Assembly (NCBI RefSeq): GCF_000060345.1
Contig: NC_008571.1
Location: forward strand, 806,001-870,000
DNA length: 64,000 nt
From: Christiangramia forsetii KT0803
GTDB taxonomy: Bacteria; Bacteroidota; Bacteroidia; Flavobacteriales; Flavobacteriaceae
Direction: 5' to 3'
A program made the translations under genes and the position numbers. Position 1 is the stretch's first letter, and every line of letters starts with the position of its first letter. Positions 7,760-15,774 of the stretch are shown piece by piece. The notes beneath the pieces are model-generated. The model made no database searches. It was not told the origin of the DNA and saw only the letters and a program-made list of their open reading frames with translations.

Positions 7760-8854
7760 TTACATTTTTAAAGGTAATTTAATCTGAAATACCGTGCCTG
7801 TAGGTTTATTATCAAAAGTAATAATTTCTCCACGATGGCTTTTAATTATACCATGAACTACACTTAGTCCTAAACCCGAACCTTCGCCAACAGGTTTAGT
7901 TGTAAAGAAGGGTTCGAATATTTTAGATTTTAAATCTGCCGGAATGCCTGAACCTTCATCTTTTATTTCCAGAATAAAATGAGTTTCAAAACTAGAAACC
8001 TCTAAGGATATCTGACTTTTTTCAGGTGAAATATAAATGGCATTTATCAAGAGATTGAATAATACCTGTGTAAATTGTATGGTATCTATCTGTGGTTCAA
8101 TATCTGGATTGTCTATCTCGAAATTATAGCGGACATTGGCTTTTTGAAAATTTTGAGATAATAAATTAAGCGTCTGATCTATTATAGGCTTGATCTTTAT
8201 AAATTCTTTGTGTTGCGGCATTTCACAAGCAAAAAACATTAACTTCTTGACAATTTCCCGCGAATAGATCGCTGCCTTTATTATTTTATTAGTGTCTTTT
8301 TTAGTTTGATTTTCTTTAGTACTGGACTTTATCAGTTCAGCAAAACCAAGAATGTTACCTAGGGGCGTATTAAGTTCATGAGCTATTCCCGCTGTGATTT
8401 CCCCTAGAATTGAGAGTCGGTCATTTCGCTCAGCGCTCCTTTTAAGAAGTTTCTCTTTTCTTAAAATTTCCCTGCGTTCAAAAAATTCGCTTATTTCAAT
8501 TGCGATTTTATCCAGAAGTTTCTGTTCTTCATTCAGGAAATAAGCATTGTCTAATTGCGTGATATCGTAATAAACTTTTATAAAGCCTTTATTTTCATTG
8601 AAAAGCTGAATATCGCTCCCTTGAAAAATATTCTTTTCTGGCAGGTCTGAAGTTAGAATACTGTAATCTTCAAGTTTTAACTGTACGACAGCGCTATGCG
8701 GGAACAGCCAAGCTTGTTGGGTAATCCTGCATATTTCTTCAAGAGTAAAGGAAATAGAATCTGAATGTTTGCGAATGGCCGAAGACACCTCGTAAAGACA
8801 GGAAAGCTCTTTTACTCGCTCTTCCAGCTTTTTAGATATCGAGATTTCATCCAT
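7760..8854 (-). CDS. Cytoplasmic sensor histidine kinase with GAF-like input domain
   Basis: 364 residues without membrane helices. Residues 1-125 look like a GAF-type sensory domain (ELSCLYEVSSAI start), followed by a short coiled coil, the H box with His159 (GEITAGIAHELNTPLG), and an HATPase domain with N box (LFNLLINAIY), G1 (DEGSGIP), F (FFTTKP) and G2 (GSGLGLSVV). It should phosphorylate the NtrC-type regulator encoded 3 nt downstream. A soluble kinase with a GAF input points to an internal signal such as a small ligand or redox state; the ligand cannot be read from the sequence. The small gene at 8880-9086 lies 25 nt upstream on the same strand. Confidence 0.92.
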   Translation of the reverse strand: MDEISISKKLEERVKELSCLYEVSSAIRKHSDSISFTLEEICRITQQAWLFPHSAVVQLKLEDYSILTSDLPEKNIFQGSDIQLFNENKGFIKVYYDITQLDNAYFLNEEQKLLDKIAIEISEFFERREILRKEKLLKRSAERNDRLSILGEITAGIAHELNTPLGNILGFAELIKSSTKENQTKKDTNKIIKAAIYSREIVKKLMFFACEMPQHKEFIKIKPIIDQTLNLLSQNFQKANVRYNFEIDNPDIEPQIDTIQFTQVLFNLLINAIYISPEKSQISLEVSSFETHFILEIKDEGSGIPADLKSKIFEPFFTTKPVGEGSGLGLSVVHGIIKSHRGEIITFDNKPTGTVFQIKLPLKM

Positions 8855-8879
8855 TGGCCATTAAAAAACTATTGTCAAA

Positions 8880-9086
8880 CTAAAGGTCTGGAATTTCCAT
8901 CATTTTTCCGTTTTTAGATTTACCTAAAACTACAACATCCTTACTTTCTTTATATTCTTCAATAGCAAGTAGGAGTTGTTCCTTGGTATCTCTACGGATT
9001 TTAACACCAGTTTTCTTATTTTTATTTCTGACTTCTATATAATATCCGTCTCTTAGGTCTTTTGGTTTGGTGGAAGGTCTTCCCAT
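8880..9086 (-). CDS. Small conserved basic protein upstream of the two-component pair
   Basis: 68 residues, rich in Lys, starting MGRPSTKPKDLRDGYYIEV. The GRP start resembles an AT-hook-like DNA minor-groove motif, and the rest alternates beta-strand and helix (IRRDTKEQLLLAIEEYK). I believe homologues occur in other flavobacteria but know no function. It precedes the kinase gene by 25 nt and most likely shares its transcript. A near-consensus -7 box (TATCTTTA, read on the minus strand at 9103-9110) lies 17-24 bp upstream of its ATG. Confidence 0.6.
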   Translation of the reverse strand: MGRPSTKPKDLRDGYYIEVRNKNKKTGVKIRRDTKEQLLLAIEEYKESKDVVVLGKSKNGKMMEIPDL

Positions 9087-9102
9087 GATTAAAATTTTGG
9101 GT

Positions 9103-9110
9103 TAAAGATA
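9103..9110 (-). promoter_or_regulatory. Putative -7 box for the three-gene two-component row
   Basis: Read on the minus strand this is TATCTTTA, one base from the Bacteroidota -7 consensus TAnnTTTG. A GTTT sits about 20 bp further upstream as a poor -33 element. The 293-bp gap 9087-9379 otherwise holds only the terminator of the next gene. Confidence 0.35.
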
Positions 9111-9329
9111 ATATAGCTTGTTACTATAAACATATGAAAAGAATAATTTAATTCTATCATTCCATAAATATTTCAATTTTATGCTAATTGAAATATGAAA
9201 ATTTACCAGGTTTGATAGAGGAAATTCTTTTTAGCTGTTTATTTAATTCGAATTGTAAAATTAATCCAATATAACGCAAAGATTTGTATAATCGAAATTC
9301 AATTTGTTACACTTTCTCTAATAATTATA

Positions 9330-9356
9330 AAAAGCACCACAAATTGCAGTGCTTTT
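9330..9356 (-). terminator. Intrinsic terminator of the DJ-1/Hsp31-like gene
   Basis: aaaagcac at 9330-9337 pairs with gtgctttt at 9349-9356. On the minus strand the stem ends in a T run and lies 24 bp after the stop codon at 9380. Confidence 0.75.
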
Positions 9357-9379
9357 TATAGTTAATAGAAATAAGCTTA

Positions 9380-10057
9380 TTATTTAAGCATCTCAAATAA
9401 TTTTTGAGCTACCATCCCTGAAGAGGCAGGATTTTGACCTGTTATCAAATTCCCGTCTACAATAGCATATTCCTCCCAATCACCAGCTTTGGAATAAATT
9501 CCGCCATTTTCTTTTAACATATCTTCTACTAGAAATGGAACAACCTCGGTTAGCTGAACAGCTTCTTCTTCAGTATTTGTAAAACCTGTAACCTTTTTAT
9601 CTTTTACCAAAGGCTCGCCATTTTCTGCTTTTACATTCTTTAAAGCAGCTGGAGCGTGGCATACAAAACCAATTGGTTTCTTAGCTTTATTAAAAGTTTC
9701 GATGAGCTTGATAGAATCTTCATCTTTCGAAAGATCCCATAGAGGACCGTGACCACCAGGATAGAACACCGCGTCAAAATCTTTCGGATTCATTTTTGAT
9801 AATACTTCCGTGTTATTTATCACCTTTTGTGCTGCATCATCCTTTTTAAAACGTACAGTATCTTCAGTTTGTGTATCTTCCGTATCACTGCTAGGATCTA
9901 TTGGAGCTTTTCCGCCTTTTGGAGTGGCTACAGTAATATCAACATTCTTATCTAACAATTTATAATATGGATTCGCAAATTCTTCTATCCAGAAACCCGT
10001 CTTGTTTCCCGTATTTCCAAGTTCGTCGTGAGACGTAAGTACAAATAAAATCTTCAT
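9380..10057 (-). CDS. DJ-1/PfpI family protein, Hsp31/glyoxalase III-like
   Basis: 225 residues, cytoplasmic (no signal peptide). The pattern matches the Hsp31-like type 1 glutamine amidotransferase group: Glu26 in GFWIEE, YPGGHGP at 100-105, and the nucleophile Cys133-His134 in FVCHAPAAL. Relatives convert methylglyoxal to lactate without glutathione or act as deglycases/chaperones, so protection against reactive carbonyls is likely. It is monocistronic with its own terminator downstream. The 501-bp region upstream contains a TPP riboswitch on the opposite strand. It is the second DJ-1 family protein of the window; the other one is an exported lipoprotein. Confidence 0.85.
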   Translation of the reverse strand: MKILFVLTSHDELGNTGNKTGFWIEEFANPYYKLLDKNVDITVATPKGGKAPIDPSSDTEDTQTEDTVRFKKDDAAQKVINNTEVLSKMNPKDFDAVFYPGGHGPLWDLSKDEDSIKLIETFNKAKKPIGFVCHAPAALKNVKAENGEPLVKDKKVTGFTNTEEEAVQLTEVVPFLVEDMLKENGGIYSKAGDWEEYAIVDGNLITGQNPASSGMVAQKLFEMLK

Positions 10058-10388
10058 AGCTTTATTTTTTAATTATTGATAATTCCGAAGAGCATTTGCA
10101 AATCCGGAATGACATTCATTATTTTAATTTTTATTACTACAAATTTAAAGCTTCACGGCTAAATATAACTTGATATAGGTTAACCTGGAGAATAAGAATT
10201 TGTTAAATCTACAAGTAAATTAAGCAATTTTTCAGGTTTTTGTATAAATGTCTCCAGAGAGATTTTAAGGCAAGTTATTATATTTAAATTGAATTTTGGA
10301 TTGAAATTAATAATTAGGAACCTACCCATTCATTAAACAAATATGGAGGTATAATAATATTTTTTTAACCAAAAAAAGTATCTATTAA

Positions 10389-10421
10389 ATTGAAAATCAA
10401 CAAATTAATTTAGTATCTTTA
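10389..10421 (+). promoter_or_regulatory. Promoter of the orphan TPP riboswitch RNA
   Basis: ATTG at 10389-10392 and TATCTTTA at 10414-10421, separated by 21 bp, fit the Bacteroidota -33/-7 pattern with one mismatch each. Transcription would begin close to 10427, exactly at the 5' side of riboswitch helix P1. Confidence 0.55.
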
Positions 10422-10425
10422 AAAA

Positions 10426-10508
10426 GTCGTTCAGGGTGCTATCTTTAATTAGAGCTGAGATTATACCTGTTGATTATTCAGATAATGCTGAATGAAGATT
10501 ATGACGAT
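10426..10508 (+). ncRNA. TPP (THI-box) riboswitch aptamer, apparently without a downstream gene
   Basis: The conserved TPP aptamer elements appear in order: P1 gtcgt/acgat (10426-10430 with 10504-10508); cagggtgct leading into P2 and P3; gct/agc closing P3; the pyrimidine-sensing ctgagattatacc at 10454-10466; and a perfect P5 ttcag/ctgaa around gataatgc. P4 is weak (gttgat and aagatt instead of cctgat and aaggga), so affinity may be reduced. TPP riboswitches normally precede thiamine synthesis or uptake genes, but the DNA after this one on the plus strand is the antisense of the universal stress protein gene. The next plus-strand gene is 1.4 kb away. Confidence 0.65.
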
Positions 10509-10509
10509 G

Positions 10510-10561
10510 CAAAGGGAGCAGTTAATGTGAAATATTCATTTATGTTCCCTTTGTTTTTTTA
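10510..10561 (+). terminator. Rho-independent terminator following the TPP aptamer
   Basis: caaagggagca at 10510-10520 pairs with tgttccctttg at 10543-10553 (one G.U pair; an inner aatg/catt pair shortens the loop) and is followed by eight T residues. It begins 2 nt after the aptamer, so it is well placed as the expression platform. It overlaps the stop region of the oppositely oriented usp gene (10559). Confidence 0.8.
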
Positions 10562-11407
10562 TTTTACTTCTTTTAAGATCAACACAGGTAATTTTGGATC
10601 AAATGCGATTTCGCTAACTACAGATTTTGAAAAAAGTCTGGAAAAGAACCCCTGCTTTCTTTGATATAATGCCAGGAAATTACTTTCCCGACTTTCTATA
10701 AATAAATGTACCCCAGTTGCAGCCGTAGTTTGTGTTAACATATGGAAGCTATGGTAAACCCCTGTTAAATGATGTTCTAACTCCTCCTTATTTTCTTCCT
10801 GTTCTGGACTAAGCTTTTTATTTTCAGTATTAATGTATAGTACCCGAACGGTCGCTCCCATACTTCTTGCGAAATCTATTAGCGCGAGTAATTCTTTTTG
10901 TTTAAAGGGAATGCGGAGATTGGTCGGAAAAACGATCTCTGTATTTGTAAGGGCTTTCCACTCATAGACTTCAGGAATCACCAGGATTGGACATTGTTCC
11001 ACATCTTCGGTAATTTTTGAAATATCTTCCGAAGAATTTATATGAACTGAATCACCGCGGGATCCCAGAATAATAAGATCTACACCAAATTTATCTGCAT
11101 TCTCCTGAATACCTTCCACCAGATTTCCCTGGAAAGAAATAGTTTCGAAATTATGATTCGGATTTTCTTTTCTGAAACTAAGTCCCTGCATGATCCTTTC
11201 CAGACCTTTTTCTGAAGCCTCTTTTCCTGTAGGCTCCTCATCATTATTTTTATTTAACGGAATAGCCTCGCTTAAAAACCTCTGTGAATGGTAAACATTG
11301 ATCAAATAGAATGTACAGGAATATTTTTTAAAAAGGTTCATTGAAAAAATGAGCGCATTCCAGGAATGTTTGGAGAAATTGGTAGGGATCAGGATCTTTT
11401 TTTCCAT
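10559..11407 (-). CDS. Universal stress protein, double UspA domain
   Basis: 282 residues, two UspA-like units. The first (about 1-147) is typical: MEKKILIPTNFSKHSWNAL, then DLIILGSRGDS with part of the ATP-binding glycine motif, and CPILVIPE. The second unit (from about residue 155, NTEIVFPTNL) is degenerate and lacks the glycine motif, so only one nucleotide site is expected. Tandem Usp proteins of this size are common in Bacteroidota and are induced by starvation and other stress; the exact role is unknown. Its 3' end faces the orphan TPP riboswitch transcript. Confidence 0.85.
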   Translation of the reverse strand: MEKKILIPTNFSKHSWNALIFSMNLFKKYSCTFYLINVYHSQRFLSEAIPLNKNNDEEPTGKEASEKGLERIMQGLSFRKENPNHNFETISFQGNLVEGIQENADKFGVDLIILGSRGDSVHINSSEDISKITEDVEQCPILVIPEVYEWKALTNTEIVFPTNLRIPFKQKELLALIDFARSMGATVRVLYINTENKKLSPEQEENKEELEHHLTGVYHSFHMLTQTTAATGVHLFIESRESNFLALYQRKQGFFSRLFSKSVVSEIAFDPKLPVLILKEVK

Positions 11408-11636
11408 AGGTGGTTTATTGAGATTATAAATATACTAAAGAGAAGCTGTGAAAGAAGTGTTTCCAACAAAACAATATTTATTTCAGAAATAAAATCATCT
11501 GTTTTTAGATGCTCTAAGTTTAAAATATTCATTAATACGGTGAAAATAATGTGATTACGTTAATTATTTAATGAATAGAGTTCTTTTCTGAAAAACTGTG
11601 GAATATGTTTTGACGTATATATATAAAAGAAAAAAA

Positions 11637-11666
11637 GGAGGTATGCTTGGAAAAATAAAGCTTTAA
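11637..11666 (+). other. Seven-codon ORF with a strong Shine-Dalgarno sequence
   Basis: ggaggt at 11637-11642 directly abuts ATG; the frame reads MLGKIKL and stops at 11664-11666. Strong Shine-Dalgarno sequences are rare in this phylum. It could be a leader peptide, part of a small RNA, or chance. No gene follows before the terminator at 11712. Confidence 0.25.
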
Positions 11667-11711
11667 AAAACTATTTGTTCAATAATTAATTTTTAATCAT
11701 TGAATTAGCCC

Positions 11712-11749
11712 AAACAAAAAGTCGGATACAGATCCGGCTTTTTTTGTTT
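11712..11749. terminator. Bidirectional intrinsic terminator
   Basis: agtcggat (11720-11727) pairs with atccggct (11732-11739, one G.U pair), loop acag; flanked by A-rich and T-rich runs (caaacaaaaa, tttttttgttt) so it works on either strand. No annotated gene ends just before it on the plus strand, which suggests an unannotated short transcript. Confidence 0.7.
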
Positions 11750-11826
11750 AAAATAATTTGAATTCATTTTATAAACTTTATGCAAAAATAGCTCTCAATA
11801 TGATCTAAATTTTCGGAATCGGAGAT

Positions 11827-11858
11827 TTTGAAGCCATTTATTGCAAATTGTATAATTG
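11827..11858 (+). promoter_or_regulatory. Promoter of the serA-gapN unit
   Basis: TTTG at 11827-11830 and TATAATTG at 11851-11858 with a 20-bp spacer; the -7 element differs from TAnnTTTG at one base. The start codon of serA is 87 bp downstream. Confidence 0.5.
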
Positions 11859-11944
11859 AATGTTTTTAGGCATAAAACACTGTTTTTTAATGATTCAAAA
11901 AGCTTTAGTTTTACTAATTCATTTTTAGAATTTTCAACAGGAGT

Positions 11945-13837
11945 ATGGAAAATAAAAGGCATTTTGTAATTGATTTCGACAGTACTTTTACTCAGGTAGA
12001 AGCGCTGGATGTACTCGGAGAGATATCTCTGGCGAATAACCCTAAAAAAAAGGAAAAGCTGCAGGAACTAAAGGACCTCACAGATCTTGCAATGGGAGGA
12101 AAACTCGCATTTAGAGAATCCCTGGAAAAGAGATTGGAGATTCTGGAAGCAAATAAAAATGCTCTTCCAGAGCTTGTTGAAAAGCTGAAAAATATGGTCT
12201 CAGTTTCCTTTGTTAGGAATGAAGAGTTTTTTAAAGAACACAGGGATAACATTTATATTATTTCTAACGGCTTTAAAGAGGTTATAGTTCCTATTGTAAG
12301 TGAACTGGGAGTGAAAGAAACCAATGTGTATGCCAATACCTTTTCTTTTGATAAAGATGGGAATATTACCGGTTTTGATCAGGATAACGTGCTTTCTTCT
12401 AATAATGGGAAAGTGGAGCTTCTAAAACAAATGGGCTTGAAGGGTGATGTTTACGTTATTGGTGACGGCTATAATGATTACGAAATAAAAGCAGCGGGAT
12501 TGGCAAATAAGTTCTACGCTTTTACTGAAAATATAGAGCGGGATAATGTTCTTGATAAAGCAGACCATATCACGCCAAGTCTTGATGAATTCTTATACCT
12601 TCATAAAATGAACAAAGCTATTTCTTATCCAAAAAACCGAATAAAAGTTCTTTTATTAGAAAATGTGCATGCAGATGCCGTGGCCATTATGAAAAATGAA
12701 GGCTATAATGTGTCTACGATTTCTGGTGCCTTAGATGAAGATGAACTTGCTGAAAAGATTAAAGATGTATCAGTTTTAGGAATTCGATCTAAAACCAATC
12801 TAACGGCAAAGGTTCTTGAGAATGCAAACCGACTTATTGCCGTAGGAGCTTTTTGTATTGGTACCAATCAAATAGATCTTGAAACCTGTCTTAAAAAAGG
12901 AGTTGCGGTTTTCAATGCTCCCTTCAGTAACACAAGATCTGTGGTTGAACTGGCCATTGGTGAGATCATTTTATTAATGAGAAACCTACCAGACCGTATT
13001 GCAGAGATGCATAATGGGGAATGGAACAAATCTGCCAAAGGAAGTTATGAGATTAGAGGTAAAAAACTCGGAATTGTAGGTTATGGTAATATCGGCGCAC
13101 AACTTTCTGTGGTGGCCGAAGCGGTAGGTTTTGATGTTTATTATTACGATTTGGTTGAGAAACTCGCACTGGGAAACGCAACCAAATGTAGTAGCCTTCA
13201 GGAATTATTTGAGAAAGTTGATATTGTTACCCTTCATGTGGATGGAAGGGATGAAAACAAGAACATGATAGGTGATAAGGAATTTGGTTGGATGAAGGAA
13301 GGCTCTATATTCCTGAATCTTGCCAGGGGTCAGGTAGTAGATGTTGATGCGTTAAGAAAACACATGGAATCTGGTAAAATTACCGGAGCGGGAGTGGATG
13401 TATTCCCAAAAGAGCCAAAGACCAATCAGGATGAATTTGAGTCTACTTTAAGAGGTTTGCCAAATCTTATTCTCACTCCACACATAGGTGGAAGCACTGA
13501 AGAGGCACAGGTAAATATTGGTAATTTTGTTCCGGGTAAGATTATTAATTATATCAATACAGGTGGAACTACCAACTCGGTAAACTTCCCGAATTTGCAG
13601 TTACCTATACTGGAGAACGCACATAGACTCATTCATATTCACCACAATAAACCAGGAATCATTGCACATATTAATAAAATTCTGGCTGCACACGATATTA
13701 ATATCGTTGGGCAATATCTTAAAACCAATGAAACTGTAGGATACGTGATCACAGATATAGACAAGGCATATGATGCTGATGTGATCAAGGAACTAAAAGG
13801 AATTCAGGGGACCATTAGGTTTAGAGTTTTGTATTAG
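11945..13837 (+). CDS. serA: Fusion of phosphoserine phosphatase-like HAD domain and D-3-phosphoglycerate dehydrogenase
   Basis: 630 residues, two enzymes of serine synthesis in one chain. Residues 1-220 form a SerB-like HAD phosphatase: motif I DFDST (Asp10, Asp12), SNG near 107-109, and GDGYNDYE at 173-180. Residues 230-540 form a SerA dehydrogenase: GYGNIG at 379-384, catalytic Arg461 in LARGQ, Glu490 region and His513 in TPHIGGS. An ACT domain (about 562-630) ends the chain and probably allows feedback by serine. So 3-phosphoglycerate oxidation and phosphoserine hydrolysis are linked; the aminotransferase (SerC) is encoded elsewhere. gapN follows after 69 bp on the same strand. This fusion is known in flavobacteria. 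Confidence 0.9.
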   Translation: MENKRHFVIDFDSTFTQVEALDVLGEISLANNPKKKEKLQELKDLTDLAMGGKLAFRESLEKRLEILEANKNALPELVEKLKNMVSVSFVRNEEFFKEHRDNIYIISNGFKEVIVPIVSELGVKETNVYANTFSFDKDGNITGFDQDNVLSSNNGKVELLKQMGLKGDVYVIGDGYNDYEIKAAGLANKFYAFTENIERDNVLDKADHITPSLDEFLYLHKMNKAISYPKNRIKVLLLENVHADAVAIMKNEGYNVSTISGALDEDELAEKIKDVSVLGIRSKTNLTAKVLENANRLIAVGAFCIGTNQIDLETCLKKGVAVFNAPFSNTRSVVELAIGEIILLMRNLPDRIAEMHNGEWNKSAKGSYEIRGKKLGIVGYGNIGAQLSVVAEAVGFDVYYYDLVEKLALGNATKCSSLQELFEKVDIVTLHVDGRDENKNMIGDKEFGWMKEGSIFLNLARGQVVDVDALRKHMESGKITGAGVDVFPKEPKTNQDEFESTLRGLPNLILTPHIGGSTEEAQVNIGNFVPGKIINYINTGGTTNSVNFPNLQLPILENAHRLIHIHHNKPGIIAHINKILAAHDINIVGQYLKTNETVGYVITDIDKAYDADVIKELKGIQGTIRFRVLY

Positions 13838-13906
13838 TATTTACATGAACCTGACGAAGGGCGAAAATCCCTGCCAGGAAAAAATAAACCCACCAAAAAG
13901 AACATT

Positions 13907-15490
13907 ATGAATATTCAGATTCCACAAGAATTTCAAATAACCGATCAATTAAACCAGGAAACCTATCTCTCCAATGGTGAGTTGATTAAATGGAAAGGTA
14001 AGACCGATGAGGTTTATTCCACAATATCTTCTACAGATGATTATAAGCCAACGCTATTGGGAACTGTTCCGCATATGGATGAGAAGACAGCTCTTGAGGT
14101 GTTGAATTCGGCGTGTGATGCTTATGCCAAAGGACAGGGAGACTGGCCAACGATGAAAGTGGCAGACAGGATCTCCTGTATGGAGGATTTTGTGGAACAA
14201 ATGAAAACCAAACGTGAGAAAGTTGTAAAATATCTTATGTGGGAAATAGGTAAATCCCTCCCTGATTCTCAGAAGGAATTTGACCGTACCGTTGAGTATA
14301 TTAAAGATACTATTGAAGATTATAAAAAACTTGATCGTGATAGCGCTAAATTCCATGAAAAGGATGGGGTTTATGCACATATTAGACGAGGTCCTCTTGG
14401 AGTAGTTTTATGTCTTGGTCCTTACAACTATCCTTTAAATGAAACCTTTGCGTTATTGATCCCGGCTTTGATCATGGGGAATACGGTGGTTTTTAAACCC
14501 GCTAAACATGGGGTATTGTTGTTGTCTCCATTATTAGAAGCGTTCCAAAGTTCATTTCCAAAAGGAGTAGTGAATGTAATTTATGGTAGGGGTAGAGTAG
14601 TGGCAGCTCCAATTATGCAAACCGGTAGAATTGATGTTCTTGCGTTGATAGGAAACAGTAAATCGGCAATCGCTTTACAGGATCAGCATCCTTATAAAAA
14701 CAGACTTAGGCTGGTTCTGGGACTGGAAGCTAAGAATCCGGGAATTATTTTACCAGATGCAGATCTTGATCTGGCAATAGAAGAATGCATTTCGGGAACA
14801 CTTTCCTTTAATGGACAGCGATGTACGGCTTTAAAGATTTTATATGTTCATGAAGAAGTGCAGGAAGAATTCAACAAGAGATTTGCGAAACGAGTAGATG
14901 AATTAAAGTTTGGGAATCCGTGGAATGAAAATGTGATGCTTACACCACTTCCAGAACCCGATAAACCTAAATATATCCAGGAATTAATAGACGATGCGCA
15001 GAAAAAAGGAGCTAAAATATTGAATGAACGAGGTGGAGCAACGTCAGAAAATTATATTTTCCCCGCTGTTCTTTATCCGGTGACCGAAGATATGCAGGTT
15101 TATAAAGAGGAACAATTTGGTCCGGTAATTCCGATAAAGCCATTCAATTCTATTGAAAAATTACTGGATGAAATTTCCGATTCTAATTACGGTCAGCAGG
15201 TGAGTCTCTTCGGAACAGGAATAGATAAGATTGCTCCGTTAATTGATACATTAGTGAACCTGGTGTGCAGAGTTAACTTAAATAGCTCCTGCCAGAGAGG
15301 ACCGGATGTATTTCCATTTACAGGAAGAAAGGATTCTGCTGTGGGAACGCTAAGTGTTCATGATGCTTTAAGATCTTTTTCTATAAGAACCTTTGTTGCC
15401 AGTAAGGATAAAAAGTATAATAATGAAATTCTGAGAAAATTACTCGATAGTAAAAGTTCAAATTTCGTGAGTACAGATTATATTCTGTAA
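13907..15490 (+). CDS. gapN: NADP-dependent non-phosphorylating glyceraldehyde-3-phosphate dehydrogenase
   Basis: 527 residues, aldehyde dehydrogenase superfamily. Catalytic Cys306 (FNGQRCTA), general base Glu274 (LGLEAKNPG) and Asn174 (GPYNYP) are all present. The overall pattern, including the C-terminal NSSCQRGPD segment that binds the substrate phosphate, matches GapN rather than a generic aldehyde dehydrogenase. GapN oxidises glyceraldehyde 3-phosphate straight to 3-phosphoglycerate, making NADPH and skipping ATP formation. Its product is the substrate of the SerA domain encoded just upstream, so the two genes form a plausible route from triose phosphate to serine plus reducing power. 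Confidence 0.87.
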   Translation: MNIQIPQEFQITDQLNQETYLSNGELIKWKGKTDEVYSTISSTDDYKPTLLGTVPHMDEKTALEVLNSACDAYAKGQGDWPTMKVADRISCMEDFVEQMKTKREKVVKYLMWEIGKSLPDSQKEFDRTVEYIKDTIEDYKKLDRDSAKFHEKDGVYAHIRRGPLGVVLCLGPYNYPLNETFALLIPALIMGNTVVFKPAKHGVLLLSPLLEAFQSSFPKGVVNVIYGRGRVVAAPIMQTGRIDVLALIGNSKSAIALQDQHPYKNRLRLVLGLEAKNPGIILPDADLDLAIEECISGTLSFNGQRCTALKILYVHEEVQEEFNKRFAKRVDELKFGNPWNENVMLTPLPEPDKPKYIQELIDDAQKKGAKILNERGGATSENYIFPAVLYPVTEDMQVYKEEQFGPVIPIKPFNSIEKLLDEISDSNYGQQVSLFGTGIDKIAPLIDTLVNLVCRVNLNSSCQRGPDVFPFTGRKDSAVGTLSVHDALRSFSIRTFVASKDKKYNNEILRKLLDSKSSNFVSTDYIL

Positions 15491-15690
15491 GAGGCATAAT
15501 ATGGAAGAAACTTTTCAGGGAGATCGTTTTCAGAATTTCTAAACTAGAAGCTGGCAACACATTTATAGTTCTCCCCGTTTTTTGAGGAATTTTTAATATT
15601 TAATTAGGAAATTTTGGCTTTCACTTAACTCAAGATATGAAAATATCTAACTATATTTATCTTGTAATTATTGGTTAAACAATGATTGCG

Positions 15691-15738
15691 AAGGCTAACT
15701 GGAAAATGGTTTAAATATTTTAGTTAGCCTTTTTTTTG
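15691..15738 (+). terminator. Intrinsic terminator after gapN
   Basis: aaggctaact (15691-15700) pairs exactly with agttagcctt (15722-15731), followed by a T run. It lies 200 bp after the gapN stop; the long 3' region between them has no gene I can support. Confidence 0.75.
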
Positions 15739-15774
15739 TCCTTTTTTTACCTAGCTGAAGAATGAAATATTTCT

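Larger units (their letters stand above)
11408..11944. other. Gene-free region between usp and serA
   Basis: 537 bp with no convincing gene of normal size. It contains a perfect Shine-Dalgarno sequence followed by a 7-codon frame (11643-11666), an imperfect AT-rich hairpin at about 11677-11705, a strong bidirectional terminator (11712-11749) and the serA promoter (11827-11858). The hairpin and terminator could mark the end of a small RNA on the plus strand. Confidence 0.5.

Noticed and set aside
10470-10664. Open frame of 64 codons after the TPP aptamer, which could have been the regulated gene
   Set aside because: It starts inside the aptamer, runs through the terminator and then antisense through usp; the protein looks random.
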